Source: Bauldia litoralis (GTDB lineage: Bacteria > Pseudomonadota > Alphaproteobacteria > Rhizobiales > Kaistiaceae). Taken from it: a DNA stretch of 64,000 bases. Positions 16,513 through 24,131 of the stretch are shown here, piece after piece (position 1 is the stretch's first letter; the number at the start of each line of letters is the position of its first letter). The DNA lies in the NCBI RefSeq assembly GCF_900104485.1, contig NZ_FMXQ01000008.1, positions 186,001-250,000 on the forward strand, given 5' to 3'. A program made the position numbers and the translations under genes. The notes under the pieces are model-generated. The model did no database searches. It was not told where the DNA came from and saw nothing but the letters and a program-made list of their open reading frames with translations.

Positions 16513-18057
16513 TCAGGTCAGAACCGTGCGGGCCGCGGTTGCGGCGACGGCGGGGTCTGGCGCCATCGCGATCCGACAGATCGACCGGCGGCGCGGAACG
16601 CTCTCGTCGATGCCGTCGATTGTCTCGAGCCGGCCGGCACGGTTTAGCGTGTGGATATGCGGATACGGCCAGTCGGAACGGATGTCGATGCCGACCGGCG
16701 GAGCCATCGTCACCATGGCCGCGTCGAGGTGGATGATCTCGGACAGTCCCAGTCCGCCGCCGTAGCACTGCGTACCGTTCTGGACCGGCAGGAAGAACCG
16801 GCCGTCGATCTCGACAACGGCGCCGCCCGGGCGGGCCCGGCTGCGGTCGATCAGGATCGGGTTCATCGGGTGGGGCATCCACGGGCCTTCCAGCGATTCG
16901 GCATGAAAGACGACGAGGGTGTCGGAGGCGCTGCCGCCATGGTCGCGTTGGGTGGCAAAGAGCCAGAGCTTGCCGTCGCGGTCGAGCAGGGTCGCGTCAA
17001 AGAGATCCTCGCCCTCGATCAGAGTGCGATGCCGCGTCCAGCGACGGGGAAAGTCCTCCGCCCGGTAGAGAATGAGGCTGTTGCCGGCGCCGCCTTCCGG
17101 CAACATCCAGATCTCGCCGTCCCGGGCGAAGACCTGCGGATAGGAAAGATGATGCGGTTCCTCGAGAACCGGGCCGGTGCCGATGACATGGCCGTTCGCG
17201 TCGATCTCGGCCACCGAGATCACACCCTTGCCGGTGGTGTAGGGGAGCTCCTCGACGAAGATGAAATGGCGGCCGGCCCAGGCGAAGGGAAAGGGGTCCC
17301 CATAGAAGCGCTGGCCGTCTTCGGGAAGCATCGACCACGCTCCGCCGCCGAGCGTGCCGGTCTCGGCGACCCCCGGGCCGTCGACGAAGCGATAGCCGAC
17401 CCGCCAGTGATGGTCGCGGTAGCACAGCCGGCGCGCCGCCCGTTTCACCAGCCGCGGCAGGGTTGAAGACAGGTATGCGCTGGCCAGGCCCCGCCTTGGC
17501 GGGGCCGCCGGTGCGGCGATGGGTTTCGGGACGATCGCCGCCAGCCGGCCCTCGACGAACCGCTCCGCCGTGGTGACGACGAGGGTGATGGCGCGGGCGA
17601 GGATGTCGTCGAGACCGCGCGATATCAACACGCGGCTGTCGACCATCGGCGCGGCGGTTGCGACGGGTTCGCCGTCGAGGCTGAGCGACAGGTCGGGCAG
17701 GCCGCCATTGGCGAGCACGCGGGCGGCCGTCGATACGCAGCGGCTACCATCGAAGGAGATGGTGAGGGTCGGTGCGACGCGGTTCACGCTGGCCCCGGTG
17801 AGGTCTATGGCCAGCTCGGCGGCGCGCGGAGAGGCGAGCTCGGCGGGACCTTCGACGACGGCGGCGAGGTTGCATCGTCGCGACGAGAGGAGTCGCCCTT
17901 CGAGCGCAAGAATCAGGTCGAGAGTGGGAAGCGATGCCGACCCCGAGCCGGTCCGGATCACCGCGACGTCATGCCCGGTCACGCGAAGCCGGTCGACAAT
18001 TGTCGCCTGCCACCGCCGCAGTCCCTTTTCAGGCAGGATGACGTCAATGCATGCCAC
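16513..18057 (-). CDS. GINT1-like glucosamine transferase homologue
   Basis: This 514-residue protein has two parts. Residues 1 to about 215 resemble a degenerate formyltransferase-like or Rossmann region (MACIDVILPEKGLRRWQATI). Residues 225-514 form a five-bladed beta-propeller-like domain related to plant glucosamine inositolphosphorylceramide transferase 1 and to GH43-type folds. Its marks are GDPFPFAWAGRHFIFVEE, SYPQVFARDGEIWMLPE, LFDATLLDRDGKLWLFATQR, and HPMNPILID with RPGGAV. Position within the locus suggests a sugar transferase for the exopolysaccharide, but bacterial members are poorly characterised. It is convergent with Wzy. Confidence 0.72.
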   Translation of the reverse strand: MACIDVILPEKGLRRWQATIVDRLRVTGHDVAVIRTGSGSASLPTLDLILALEGRLLSSRRCNLAAVVEGPAELASPRAAELAIDLTGASVNRVAPTLTISFDGSRCVSTAARVLANGGLPDLSLSLDGEPVATAAPMVDSRVLISRGLDDILARAITLVVTTAERFVEGRLAAIVPKPIAAPAAPPRRGLASAYLSSTLPRLVKRAARRLCYRDHHWRVGYRFVDGPGVAETGTLGGGAWSMLPEDGQRFYGDPFPFAWAGRHFIFVEELPYTTGKGVISVAEIDANGHVIGTGPVLEEPHHLSYPQVFARDGEIWMLPEGGAGNSLILYRAEDFPRRWTRHRTLIEGEDLFDATLLDRDGKLWLFATQRDHGGSASDTLVVFHAESLEGPWMPHPMNPILIDRSRARPGGAVVEIDGRFFLPVQNGTQCYGGGLGLSEIIHLDAAMVTMAPPVGIDIRSDWPYPHIHTLNRAGRLETIDGIDESVPRRRSICRIAMAPDPAVAATAARTVLT

Positions 18058-18159
18058 GCGTCACAGCCCCACTCTTCATGGCATCGGTCGATGCCGACAA
18101 ATCATGCGTGCAGCGAGATGGCGATTTTCCGGCAGGGCCAGGTGTCGCTGCAGGGAGGC

Positions 18160-18179
18160 CCCGGGGACTCGGCCCCGGG
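18160..18179 (-). terminator. GC-rich hairpin downstream of the cupin gene
   Basis: CCCGGGG at 18160-18166 pairs with CCCCGGG at 18173-18179 around a six-base loop. It lies just past the stop of the minus-strand cupin gene, which suits a transcript end. There is no U-tract, so it may only stabilise the RNA. Confidence 0.25.
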
Positions 18180-18185
18180 ACTAGC

Positions 18186-18767
18186 CTACAGGCCGATGGC
18201 GTTGGCCCCGATCCGCAGCGCCTTGATGACGCGCCCGGGATTCTGGATCCGGAAGGTCTTCCTGATCCGGTCGTTGACCACCCAGGTCGCTGTCGTGCCG
18301 GCAACGAAGCGGGTGCTCTCACCGGCCTTCAGGGTGAACTTGCGACCCATATAGTCGATCTCCGCCGACCCTTCGAGCACGTAGATGTCCTCGTCGACGC
18401 TGTAATGCCAGACGAAGCTGCCGGGGCCGACCGCCTGCCAGATGCCGCTCGACGAAGCCCAGAAGTCGGAGCGTTCGAAGACGGCCATGCTGAATTCCGG
18501 CGATCCGGAAAGGATCCAGGAGGGGTCGATTGGCGACGGCTGCAATTCGTGCGGCTGCGCCAACCCGAGGTCGGCCTTGTAGCCGATCACCGCCGGCATG
18601 CGGGTGGCGAGGCCGATCGCCCCGACCACCGCCAGGGTGACGATCACGGTCGTGGCCACGAGTCCGAAACGCCGTGTCTTCTTCGGTGCGCTGTCCGTTC
18701 CCGCGCCACCGAAGGCGTCGGTGAGCGCCGGGCCGGACGCCGTTGATTGCCGATAGTTGCTCATCAT
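18186..18767 (-). CDS. Membrane-anchored cupin protein
   Basis: This 193-residue protein has a short cytoplasmic N-terminus, one transmembrane helix at about residues 34-55 (FGLVATTVIVTLAVVGAIGL), and a C-terminal cupin beta-barrel of the EutQ/ureidoglycine-aminohydrolase-like type (FVWHYSVDEDIYVLEGSAEI, then FTLKAGESTRFVAG). The cupin should face the periplasm. The His/Glu metal set of enzymatic cupins is incomplete in what I see, so it may bind a ligand rather than catalyse. The start overlaps the stop of the acyl carrier gene (ATGA), and AGGAGG lies just before it, so the two are co-translated. A role in handling a carrier-derived product is inferred. Confidence 0.75.
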   Translation of the reverse strand: MMSNYRQSTASGPALTDAFGGAGTDSAPKKTRRFGLVATTVIVTLAVVGAIGLATRMPAVIGYKADLGLAQPHELQPSPIDPSWILSGSPEFSMAVFERSDFWASSSGIWQAVGPGSFVWHYSVDEDIYVLEGSAEIDYMGRKFTLKAGESTRFVAGTTATWVVNDRIRKTFRIQNPGRVIKALRIGANAIGL

Positions 18768-19060
18768 GCGGCCTCCTGCGGATCCAGTAGTCGGGAGACG
18801 AGGGTGGTGATGCTGTCGACGGAGCGGAAATTCTCCGGCGTGATCTGGACAGGGGGGATGGTCACGTCGAATTCGGCCTCGACCGCCAGCATGAGGTTCA
18901 CCATGTCGACCGAGGTCAGGCCGATTTCGATGAGGTCCTGACCGGTCGAGATCGGAGGGCGGCCGGTTTGCCCGTCGGGGTGATTCCTCGCGAGGATGTC
19001 CTCCACGAGGGCCACGAGCCTGTCTTCCGAAGCGGAAACGAAAGTCTTGAGCGGTTGCAT
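18764..19060 (-). CDS. Acyl/aminoacyl carrier protein (carrier 1)
   Basis: This 98-residue phosphopantetheine-binding carrier protein has the attachment site IGLTSVDMVNL with Ser50, followed by the usual helix (LMLAVEAEFDVTIPP) and a last helix near SVDSITTLVSRLL. The length is typical (75-100). It is not a fatty-acid-synthesis AcpP (no DSLD motif) but resembles stand-alone carriers. It lies divergent from the acyl-CoA-dehydrogenase and amino acid:carrier ligase genes. In Bradyrhizobium and Agrobacterium such a carrier next to the ligase is the acceptor, so this is one of two candidate acceptors here. It overlaps the cupin gene. Confidence 0.88.
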   Translation of the reverse strand: MQPLKTFVSASEDRLVALVEDILARNHPDGQTGRPPISTGQDLIEIGLTSVDMVNLMLAVEAEFDVTIPPVQITPENFRSVDSITTLVSRLLDPQEAA

Positions 19061-19161
19061 GGGCGGATACCTGCGGTCGCGTTTTCTAAAGTCACGGCAT
19101 CCTTTTATCTCCGGCGAATTCTGTCAATTTTTAATCAATATCCACGACCATGTCGCTGAAA

Positions 19162-19210
19162 TTAACCTTACGACTTAAAGTTAAGATCCGCACATAGACA
19201 ATTTGAGTCA
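19162..19210. promoter_or_regulatory. Candidate shared operator upstream of the carrier/dehydrogenase genes
   Basis: Within the AT-rich 287-base divergent region 19061-19347, bases 19162-19187 read TTAACCTTACG then ACTTAAAGTTAAGAT, with a TTAAC...GTTAA dyad. TTTGAGTCA follows at 19202-19210. Very similar elements occur at 30531-30564 ahead of the acyl-CoA synthetase gene. This suggests a common regulator or promoter class. No experimentally known box was recognised. Confidence 0.4.
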
Positions 19211-19347
19211 GATTCGAGAATAGATTTCTTGAATTGCTTCAAAATTTGCACGAGTTTGTTTGCTGCGATCCTTGCTACCTATCGGAGAAGCTGCGGCGCG
19301 ATTGCATCGGAGCAAGATGGCAAGGGACCGAGCAGGAGAGGCACACC

Positions 19348-20589
19348 ATGACCGCGCTCGACATTACCAAGCCCGAATCCCGTCCAACCCGACCGCACGC
19401 CAACGGCAATGCCGTTCCGGCGGATGCCGTGTCTGCAACCCGCAAGGAGCGCGTCGAAGCGGCGGCCGCCATTGCCCGACAATACGCGCCCGAGGTCGAC
19501 ACGGCGGGACGGTTCCCCAAAGAGGCGATCGCGGCGATCCGCGAACAGCGGCTCTTCGGCATCATGATTCCCCGCGAGCTCGGCGGCGAGGGCGCCAGCG
19601 TCTCCGACGTTGTCGATGTCTGCTACCGGCTCGGCCAGACCTGCGCTTCGACCGCAATGATCTTCGCGATGCACCAGACCAAGGTCGCCTGCCTGGTCCG
19701 CCATGGGGCAAGCGATCCCTGGCATCGCAACCTGCTCCACCGCGTCGCGGCTGAACAACTGCTCCTCGCCTCGTCGACGACGGAGGGCAAGGCCGGCGGC
19801 AATGTCCGCTCCAGCGACGCCGCCATCGTTCGCGACGGCGATGCGATCAGTCTCGAGCGCGCCGCCACCGTCATCTCCTACGGCGCCTATGCCGACGGCG
19901 TGGTCACCACGGCCCGGCGTTCGGTCGAGGCCGAGTCCTCGGACCAGGTGCTCGTCGCCTTCCTCAAGGACGACTACACGCTGGAGCCGACTGTCTCCTG
20001 GGACACGCTTGGCATGCGCGGCACATGCAGCTCCGGCTTCGCGCTGAAGGCAACCGGTTCGGCCAGCCAGATCCTGCCGGTCTCCTATGACAAGATCCAC
20101 GCCCAGACCATGACGCCGGTCGCCCATCTTGCCTGGGCCGGGGTGTGGACCGGCATCGCCGCCGCGGCGGTCGAGAAGGCGCGGCTCTTCGTTCGTAACG
20201 CGGCGCGCCATTCGAAGGGTCAGTTGCCGCCGGCGGCGGCGCGCGTCACCGAGGCGAGCGCGTCGCTCCTCAAGCTGCAGAGCCTGATGGACGCGTCGCT
20301 TCGCCGCTTCGAGCAGGCCGCCCATGATGAACGGGTGCTCGGATCCTTCGACTTCCAGACTGCGATCAACCTGGTCAAGGTCGATGCGTCCGAGCTGGCG
20401 GTCGAGACCGTGATGACGGCCATGCGCGCCTGCGGATTGTCCGGCTATCGAAACGACGGCGATTTCACCATCGGCCGTCATCTGCGCGATGTGCTCTCGT
20501 CGCCGATCATGATCAACAACGATCGGATCATGGCGAATGCCGGCGCCTCGTCGTTGATGGTCGCCATCCCCGAATCCCTGCAGGGCTGA
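19348..20589 (+). CDS. Acyl-CoA dehydrogenase-like flavoprotein (possible aminoacyl-carrier oxidase)
   Basis: This 413-residue protein has the acyl-CoA dehydrogenase fold: an N-terminal helical domain (FPKEAIAAIREQRLFGIMIP and RELGGEGASVSDVVDV), a middle beta domain (LASSTTEGKAGGNVRSSDAA, WDTLGMRGTCSSGF), and a C-terminal helical domain ending with HLRDVLSSPIMINNDRI. ATG 19348 has AGGAG nine bases upstream; the longer frame from 19234 has no support. The next gene is the amino acid:carrier ligase, 60 bases away. Known relatives such as PltE oxidise an aminoacyl group while it is bound to a carrier, so a carrier-bound substrate rather than CoA is plausible. That is inference. Confidence 0.85.
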   Translation: MTALDITKPESRPTRPHANGNAVPADAVSATRKERVEAAAAIARQYAPEVDTAGRFPKEAIAAIREQRLFGIMIPRELGGEGASVSDVVDVCYRLGQTCASTAMIFAMHQTKVACLVRHGASDPWHRNLLHRVAAEQLLLASSTTEGKAGGNVRSSDAAIVRDGDAISLERAATVISYGAYADGVVTTARRSVEAESSDQVLVAFLKDDYTLEPTVSWDTLGMRGTCSSGFALKATGSASQILPVSYDKIHAQTMTPVAHLAWAGVWTGIAAAAVEKARLFVRNAARHSKGQLPPAAARVTEASASLLKLQSLMDASLRRFEQAAHDERVLGSFDFQTAINLVKVDASELAVETVMTAMRACGLSGYRNDGDFTIGRHLRDVLSSPIMINNDRIMANAGASSLMVAIPESLQG

Positions 20590-20649
20590 GGCCGACGGCC
20601 GGAGCCCCGAGAAACCGAACCCCTTGTCGAGTTGCGGAGTCCGACGATC

Positions 20650-21576
20650 ATGACCGTAGCCATCAGAACCACTGTTTCCGAATCGCCGGACCGGCAGGAT
20701 GCCCTTGCCGACGCCCTGTTCCATCCCATGGGTGTCGCCGGCGTCTATGCGCGCACCGGCCTCTACGAGGATATCGTCGAGCGCCTGACCGCATGGATTT
20801 CCGCCAAGCGCGAAGAGGGCACCGAGGTTCTTCGCTTTCCCCCGGTGATGAGCCGGCGCGACCTCGAGAAGCACGGCTACCTCAAGAGCTTCCCGAACCT
20901 GCTCGGCTGCGTCTGCGCCCTGCACGGGACGGAGGCCGATATCCGCGCCGCCGCCGATCTTCAGGCGACCGGCGGCGACTGGACCGCATCGCTGTCGCCG
21001 GCCGACATGGTGCTCAGCCCGGCCGCTTGCTACCCGGTCTATCCGCTGGCCGCCAGCCGCGGTCCGGTCACCCCCGGCGGCTGGCTGTTCGACGTCGCGT
21101 CGGATTGTTTCCGGCATGAGCCGTCCAGCGATCTCGATCGCTTCCAGTCCTTCCGGATGCGCGAATATGTCTGCATCGGCAGCGAGGACGAGGTCCTTGC
21201 CTTCCGCGACCGCTGGATGGCGAAGGCCGAGGAGCTGGCCGGCGAACTGGGGCTCCCCTGCGCCGTCAAGCCGGCAAGCGATCCCTTCTTCGGTCGCACG
21301 GGCCAGGTCATGGCGGTCAGCCAGATCCAGCAGGCGCTGAAGTTCGAGCTGTTGATCCCGCTCCACTCGGCCGAGAAGCCGACCGCCTGCATGAGCTTCA
21401 ACTGTCACCGCGATCACTTCGGAACGACCTGGGACATCAAGGACCAGTCGGGCGCTCCGGCCCATACCGCCTGTGTCGCCTTCGGCATGGACCGGCTGGC
21501 GGTGGCGCTGTTCTGGACCCATGGCCTCGACACGGCCGCATGGCCCCATGCGGTCCGCGATTCCCTGAAGCTCTGA
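20650..21576 (+). CDS. Amino acid--[acyl-carrier-protein] ligase (class II aaRS homologue)
   Basis: This 308-residue protein is a seryl-tRNA-synthetase-like catalytic core without a tRNA-binding arm. Class II motif 2 is seen as CFRHEPSSDLDRFQSFRMRE (residues 153-172) and motif 3 as FGMDRLAVALF (Arg282). Cys127, Glu172 and Cys275 have the same spacing as the zinc ligands Cys131, Glu176 and Cys279 that I recall for the Bradyrhizobium enzyme Bll0957. Members activate a small amino acid (Gly or Ala) with ATP and attach it to the phosphopantetheine arm of a neighbouring carrier protein. Two candidate carriers are encoded nearby. ATG 20650 is taken as the start; TTG 20632 is possible. A strong terminator follows. 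Confidence 0.92.
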   Translation: MTVAIRTTVSESPDRQDALADALFHPMGVAGVYARTGLYEDIVERLTAWISAKREEGTEVLRFPPVMSRRDLEKHGYLKSFPNLLGCVCALHGTEADIRAAADLQATGGDWTASLSPADMVLSPAACYPVYPLAASRGPVTPGGWLFDVASDCFRHEPSSDLDRFQSFRMREYVCIGSEDEVLAFRDRWMAKAEELAGELGLPCAVKPASDPFFGRTGQVMAVSQIQQALKFELLIPLHSAEKPTACMSFNCHRDHFGTTWDIKDQSGAPAHTACVAFGMDRLAVALFWTHGLDTAAWPHAVRDSLKL

Positions 21577-21583
21577 ACACGAC

Positions 21584-21604
21584 GGCTCGCGGCGACCGCG
21601 AGCC
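21584..21604 (+). terminator. Perfect 9-bp hairpin after the ligase gene
   Basis: GGCTCGCGG at 21584-21592 pairs exactly with CCGCGAGCC at 21596-21604 around CGA. It has no T-run of its own, but lies just before the T-tailed hairpin at 21631-21661, so the two probably act as a tandem end of transcript. Confidence 0.4.
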
Positions 21605-21630
21605 GATCACCTCGACCACGACAATGCCGG

Positions 21631-21661
21631 GCCTCGCGACCTCGTCGCGGGGCTTTTCGTT
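21631..21661 (+). terminator. Rho-independent terminator of the dehydrogenase-ligase operon
   Basis: GCCTCGCGAC (21631-21640) pairs with GTCGCGGGGC (21644-21653), with one G-T pair and a CTC loop. TTTTCGTT follows. The 10-bp GC-rich stem and T-run are the classic intrinsic terminator form. It separates the plus-strand operon from the minus-strand SDR gene ending at 21679. Confidence 0.8.
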
Positions 21662-21678
21662 GCAAATACCGGTGGGTT

Positions 21679-22413
21679 TCAGGCCGTGCTGCCGGCGTCG
21701 ACCGTCAGCACCGTACCGGTGATGCTGCGCCCGCCTTCGCCGAGCAGGAACTCTATGCTGCGGGCGACGTCGTCGACTTCCGTCAAGCGTCGCAGGGGGC
21801 TGCGGCGGACCAGGCGCGCGTGATGATCCTCGTCCATGCCGTTGGTCATGTCGGTGTCGATGAATCCCGGCGCGATCGCGTTGACCGTCACGCCGACCTT
21901 GCCCATCTCGCGGGCAAGCGAGCGGGTGAAGCCGACAAGGCTCGCCTTGGTCGCGCTGTAGACCGACAAGCCGCTATAGCCGTTCGAGGCGACGATCGAG
22001 GCGATGTTGATCACCCGCCCGGCGCCCTCGATCATCATCGAGCGCGTCACGTATTTGGTCAGGACGATCGGCGCCAGGGTGTTGAGCCGGATCAGGCCCT
22101 CGATCTGGGAATTGTGCATGTTGGCGAGCAGGCCCGACGTGCCGATGCCGGCATTGTTGACGAGGCCGTAGATAGCGCCCGACGACTTGCGGATATCGGT
22201 GACAAATGCCGGGATCGCGTCGGTGTCGGTCAAATCGAAGGACGCGAAGCGCAGCGCGCCGGTTCCCGCCTCGCCGACCGCGTCGATCGCGGCGGAGAGT
22301 TCGTCGGACTGCGACCTCGCAACGGCAATGACGCCGTAGCCGGCCGCGGCCAGCCGCGTTGCGATGCCGAGGCCCAGTCCCCGACTGCCGCCGGTCACGA
22401 TGACGTTATGCAT
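21679..22413 (-). CDS. FabG-like short-chain dehydrogenase/reductase
   Basis: This 244-residue classical SDR has the NAD(P) site VTGGSRGLGLGIA, the structural NNAG in LVNNAGIG, catalytic Ser in INIASIVAS and Tyr/Lys in YSATK, and the C-terminal GTVLTVDAGSTA. It is closest in form to 3-oxoacyl-carrier-protein reductases. Its start overlaps the end of the adenylating-enzyme gene by eight bases, and that gene overlaps carrier 2, so the three are one minus-strand operon. A keto-reduction on a carrier-bound intermediate is the natural inference. Confidence 0.88.
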   Translation of the reverse strand: MHNVIVTGGSRGLGLGIATRLAAAGYGVIAVARSQSDELSAAIDAVGEAGTGALRFASFDLTDTDAIPAFVTDIRKSSGAIYGLVNNAGIGTSGLLANMHNSQIEGLIRLNTLAPIVLTKYVTRSMMIEGAGRVINIASIVASNGYSGLSVYSATKASLVGFTRSLAREMGKVGVTVNAIAPGFIDTDMTNGMDEDHHARLVRRSPLRRLTEVDDVARSIEFLLGEGGRSITGTVLTVDAGSTA

Positions 22414-23803
22414 GGTCGCGGGCCAGCTTGCCGGCGGCCGTCACCGTCAGCGCCGGGACGAAGCGGATCGTTGCCGGCACCTTGTGCTGGGGCAGGGTGC
22501 CGCGGCAGAGATGGATGATCTCATCCTTGAGCGCATCGTCCCAGCCTTCGCCGGAAGCTGCCGGTTGGTTGTCGTTCAGGACGACTTCGGCGACGACGAT
22601 CGATCCCATGATCGGGCTCTTCCTTGCCTTGACCAGCGACATGCGAACGCCCTGGTGCCGGTTGATGACCGCCTCGACCTCTTCCGGGTGAACTTTCAGG
22701 CCGCCGACATTGATGATGCCGCCACGCCGGCCAACGAAATAGAAGCGGTCGCCGCGGCGCTCGATCATGTCGCCGGTGTCGATGAAGCCGTCCGCATCGG
22801 TGAGCGGTTCGGCGTTGCGGCCGAGATACCTATCGGCGCCGCGCGGCGAGCGAATGCGAAGCGAGCCGTCCTCGACCTTCATCGAGACATCGCCACCGCC
22901 TTCGATGAGGCTGGCCGGGAAGCCTTCGAGGCCATCGTCGACGGCGAAGCCGACTCCCGCCTCGGTCGATGCATAGGCATGGCCGATCGCCGCGTCGGGA
23001 AAGGTGTCGTGGAGGGCGTTGAGAATCGCCTGGTCCGCGATCTCGCCGGACAGCCGGATATAGTCCGGCGCGATCGCATTGGCCGTCGCGCACATGATCG
23101 TCCGGCGCCAATGCGACGGCGTTCCCGAGATGTGGGTGACGCCGCTGGCCGCCAGTCGATGGAGATGATCGACGATCGTTTCGCCGGCATGGGAGAGGAC
23201 GAGGGAACTGTCGCCCAGCATGGCGCGCAGGAAGATCTGCAGTCCGCCGTAGCGACGGATGTCATAGAAGGTCGCCCAGACCGTCGGCCGTTCGCGCGGT
23301 GGCGGCGTGGTGATCGCGGCGGTCAGGCCGTCCAGGCTGTGGACCACCATCTTGGGGACGCCGGTCGTGCCGGAGGTCAGCAGCACCCATTCGGTCGCGC
23401 ACGGTTCGCTCGGCGCTCCCTCGTATGCGGCGACGGGAAGGCCGCAGCCGACAACCGGCTTGCCGATCGCGGCGAAGGTCCCGGGATCGCGGTCCGAGAC
23501 GATCGCGTCGACCTCGGCGTCGTCGACGATCGCCGCGAGATAGTCGGGACGGAGGTCCGGTGGGGACAGCACCATGCGCCGCGCGACACCGTCGAGTTCG
23601 ATCACGGCGAGGGCAGCGGTCATCTGGTCGTCGGTGGCGATCAGGACAGATCGGCCGGCCAGGGTCTGGCGGTCGACGGCGAGGCTCGTCCCGACGGCGA
23701 TCGCGTCGAGGGAAACGCTCGCGTCGACGCCCAGGATGCGGCGGCCGGTGAGACCGGCGCCGCGCAGGATGCCGCCAAGCGTCCGCGGTCTAGTGTGCGC
23801 CAT
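22406..23803 (-). CDS. Stand-alone adenylating enzyme (ANL superfamily acyl/aryl/aminoacyl ligase)
   Basis: This 465-residue AMP-binding enzyme has the P-loop LLTSGTTGVPKMVV at residues 141-153, the A5-like HAYASTEAGVGF, the DGFIDTGDMIERRGDRFYFV hinge region, and the C-terminal catalytic Lys459 in TAAGKLARDHA. It is shorter than most family members (500-550) because the N-terminal domain is reduced, with no A1/A2-like segment. ATG 23803 overlaps the end of carrier 2 by 14 bases, so that carrier is the likely acceptor. The acyl or amino acid substrate cannot be read from the sequence. Confidence 0.85.
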   Translation of the reverse strand: MAHTRPRTLGGILRGAGLTGRRILGVDASVSLDAIAVGTSLAVDRQTLAGRSVLIATDDQMTAALAVIELDGVARRMVLSPPDLRPDYLAAIVDDAEVDAIVSDRDPGTFAAIGKPVVGCGLPVAAYEGAPSEPCATEWVLLTSGTTGVPKMVVHSLDGLTAAITTPPPRERPTVWATFYDIRRYGGLQIFLRAMLGDSSLVLSHAGETIVDHLHRLAASGVTHISGTPSHWRRTIMCATANAIAPDYIRLSGEIADQAILNALHDTFPDAAIGHAYASTEAGVGFAVDDGLEGFPASLIEGGGDVSMKVEDGSLRIRSPRGADRYLGRNAEPLTDADGFIDTGDMIERRGDRFYFVGRRGGIINVGGLKVHPEEVEAVINRHQGVRMSLVKARKSPIMGSIVVAEVVLNDNQPAASGEGWDDALKDEIIHLCRGTLPQHKVPATIRFVPALTVTAAGKLARDHA

Positions 23804-24044
23804 CCTCGTACAGCCTGACGAAGTCGCCGAAGGTGACGGGGAAGTTGACGTCATCCGACGCGGTGAAGGGGTCGTAGCCCAGCTTGTCTTCGAGATTGGC
23901 AACCAGCAGGGCAAAGCACAGCGAATCCAGACCGGAATCGGTCAGGACCAAGTTATCGTCCAGCGCGGCGATCTGTTTTTCTTGTTGTTTGGCAATGGTC
24001 TCTATCTGAGAGACGATCTTTTCTCTGGTCGTCATTTTAACCAT
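23790..24044 (-). CDS. Acyl carrier protein (carrier 2)
   Basis: This 84-residue phosphopantetheine carrier has its attachment site in LTDSGLDSLCFALLVANLE with Ser41, preceded by a lysine/glutamine-rich first helix and followed by a loop ending in the helix DFVRLYEDG. It differs clearly from carrier 1. It is the first gene of the minus-strand carrier-ligase-SDR operon and is translationally coupled to the adenylating enzyme. Met at codon 4 (MTTREK) is an alternative start. It probably receives the acyl group activated by the next gene. Confidence 0.88.
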   Translation of the reverse strand: MVKMTTREKIVSQIETIAKQQEKQIAALDDNLVLTDSGLDSLCFALLVANLEDKLGYDPFTASDDVNFPVTFGDFVRLYEDGAH

Positions 24045-24131
24045 CTGATCGAATTAAATTGTACTTAGACTGTAATAAAGAGGCGGATACGATACAAGTT
24101 GATTGACTATTCATGGTGAACGACGCCGCCG

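Noticed and set aside
18160-18179. Strong intrinsic terminator after the cupin gene
   Set aside because: The stem is good but there is no U-tract, so it is listed only as a weak candidate.
20650-21576. Seryl-tRNA synthetase
   Set aside because: At 308 residues it lacks the N-terminal tRNA-binding arm, and its neighbours are carrier-protein genes; the amino acid:carrier ligase family fits better.
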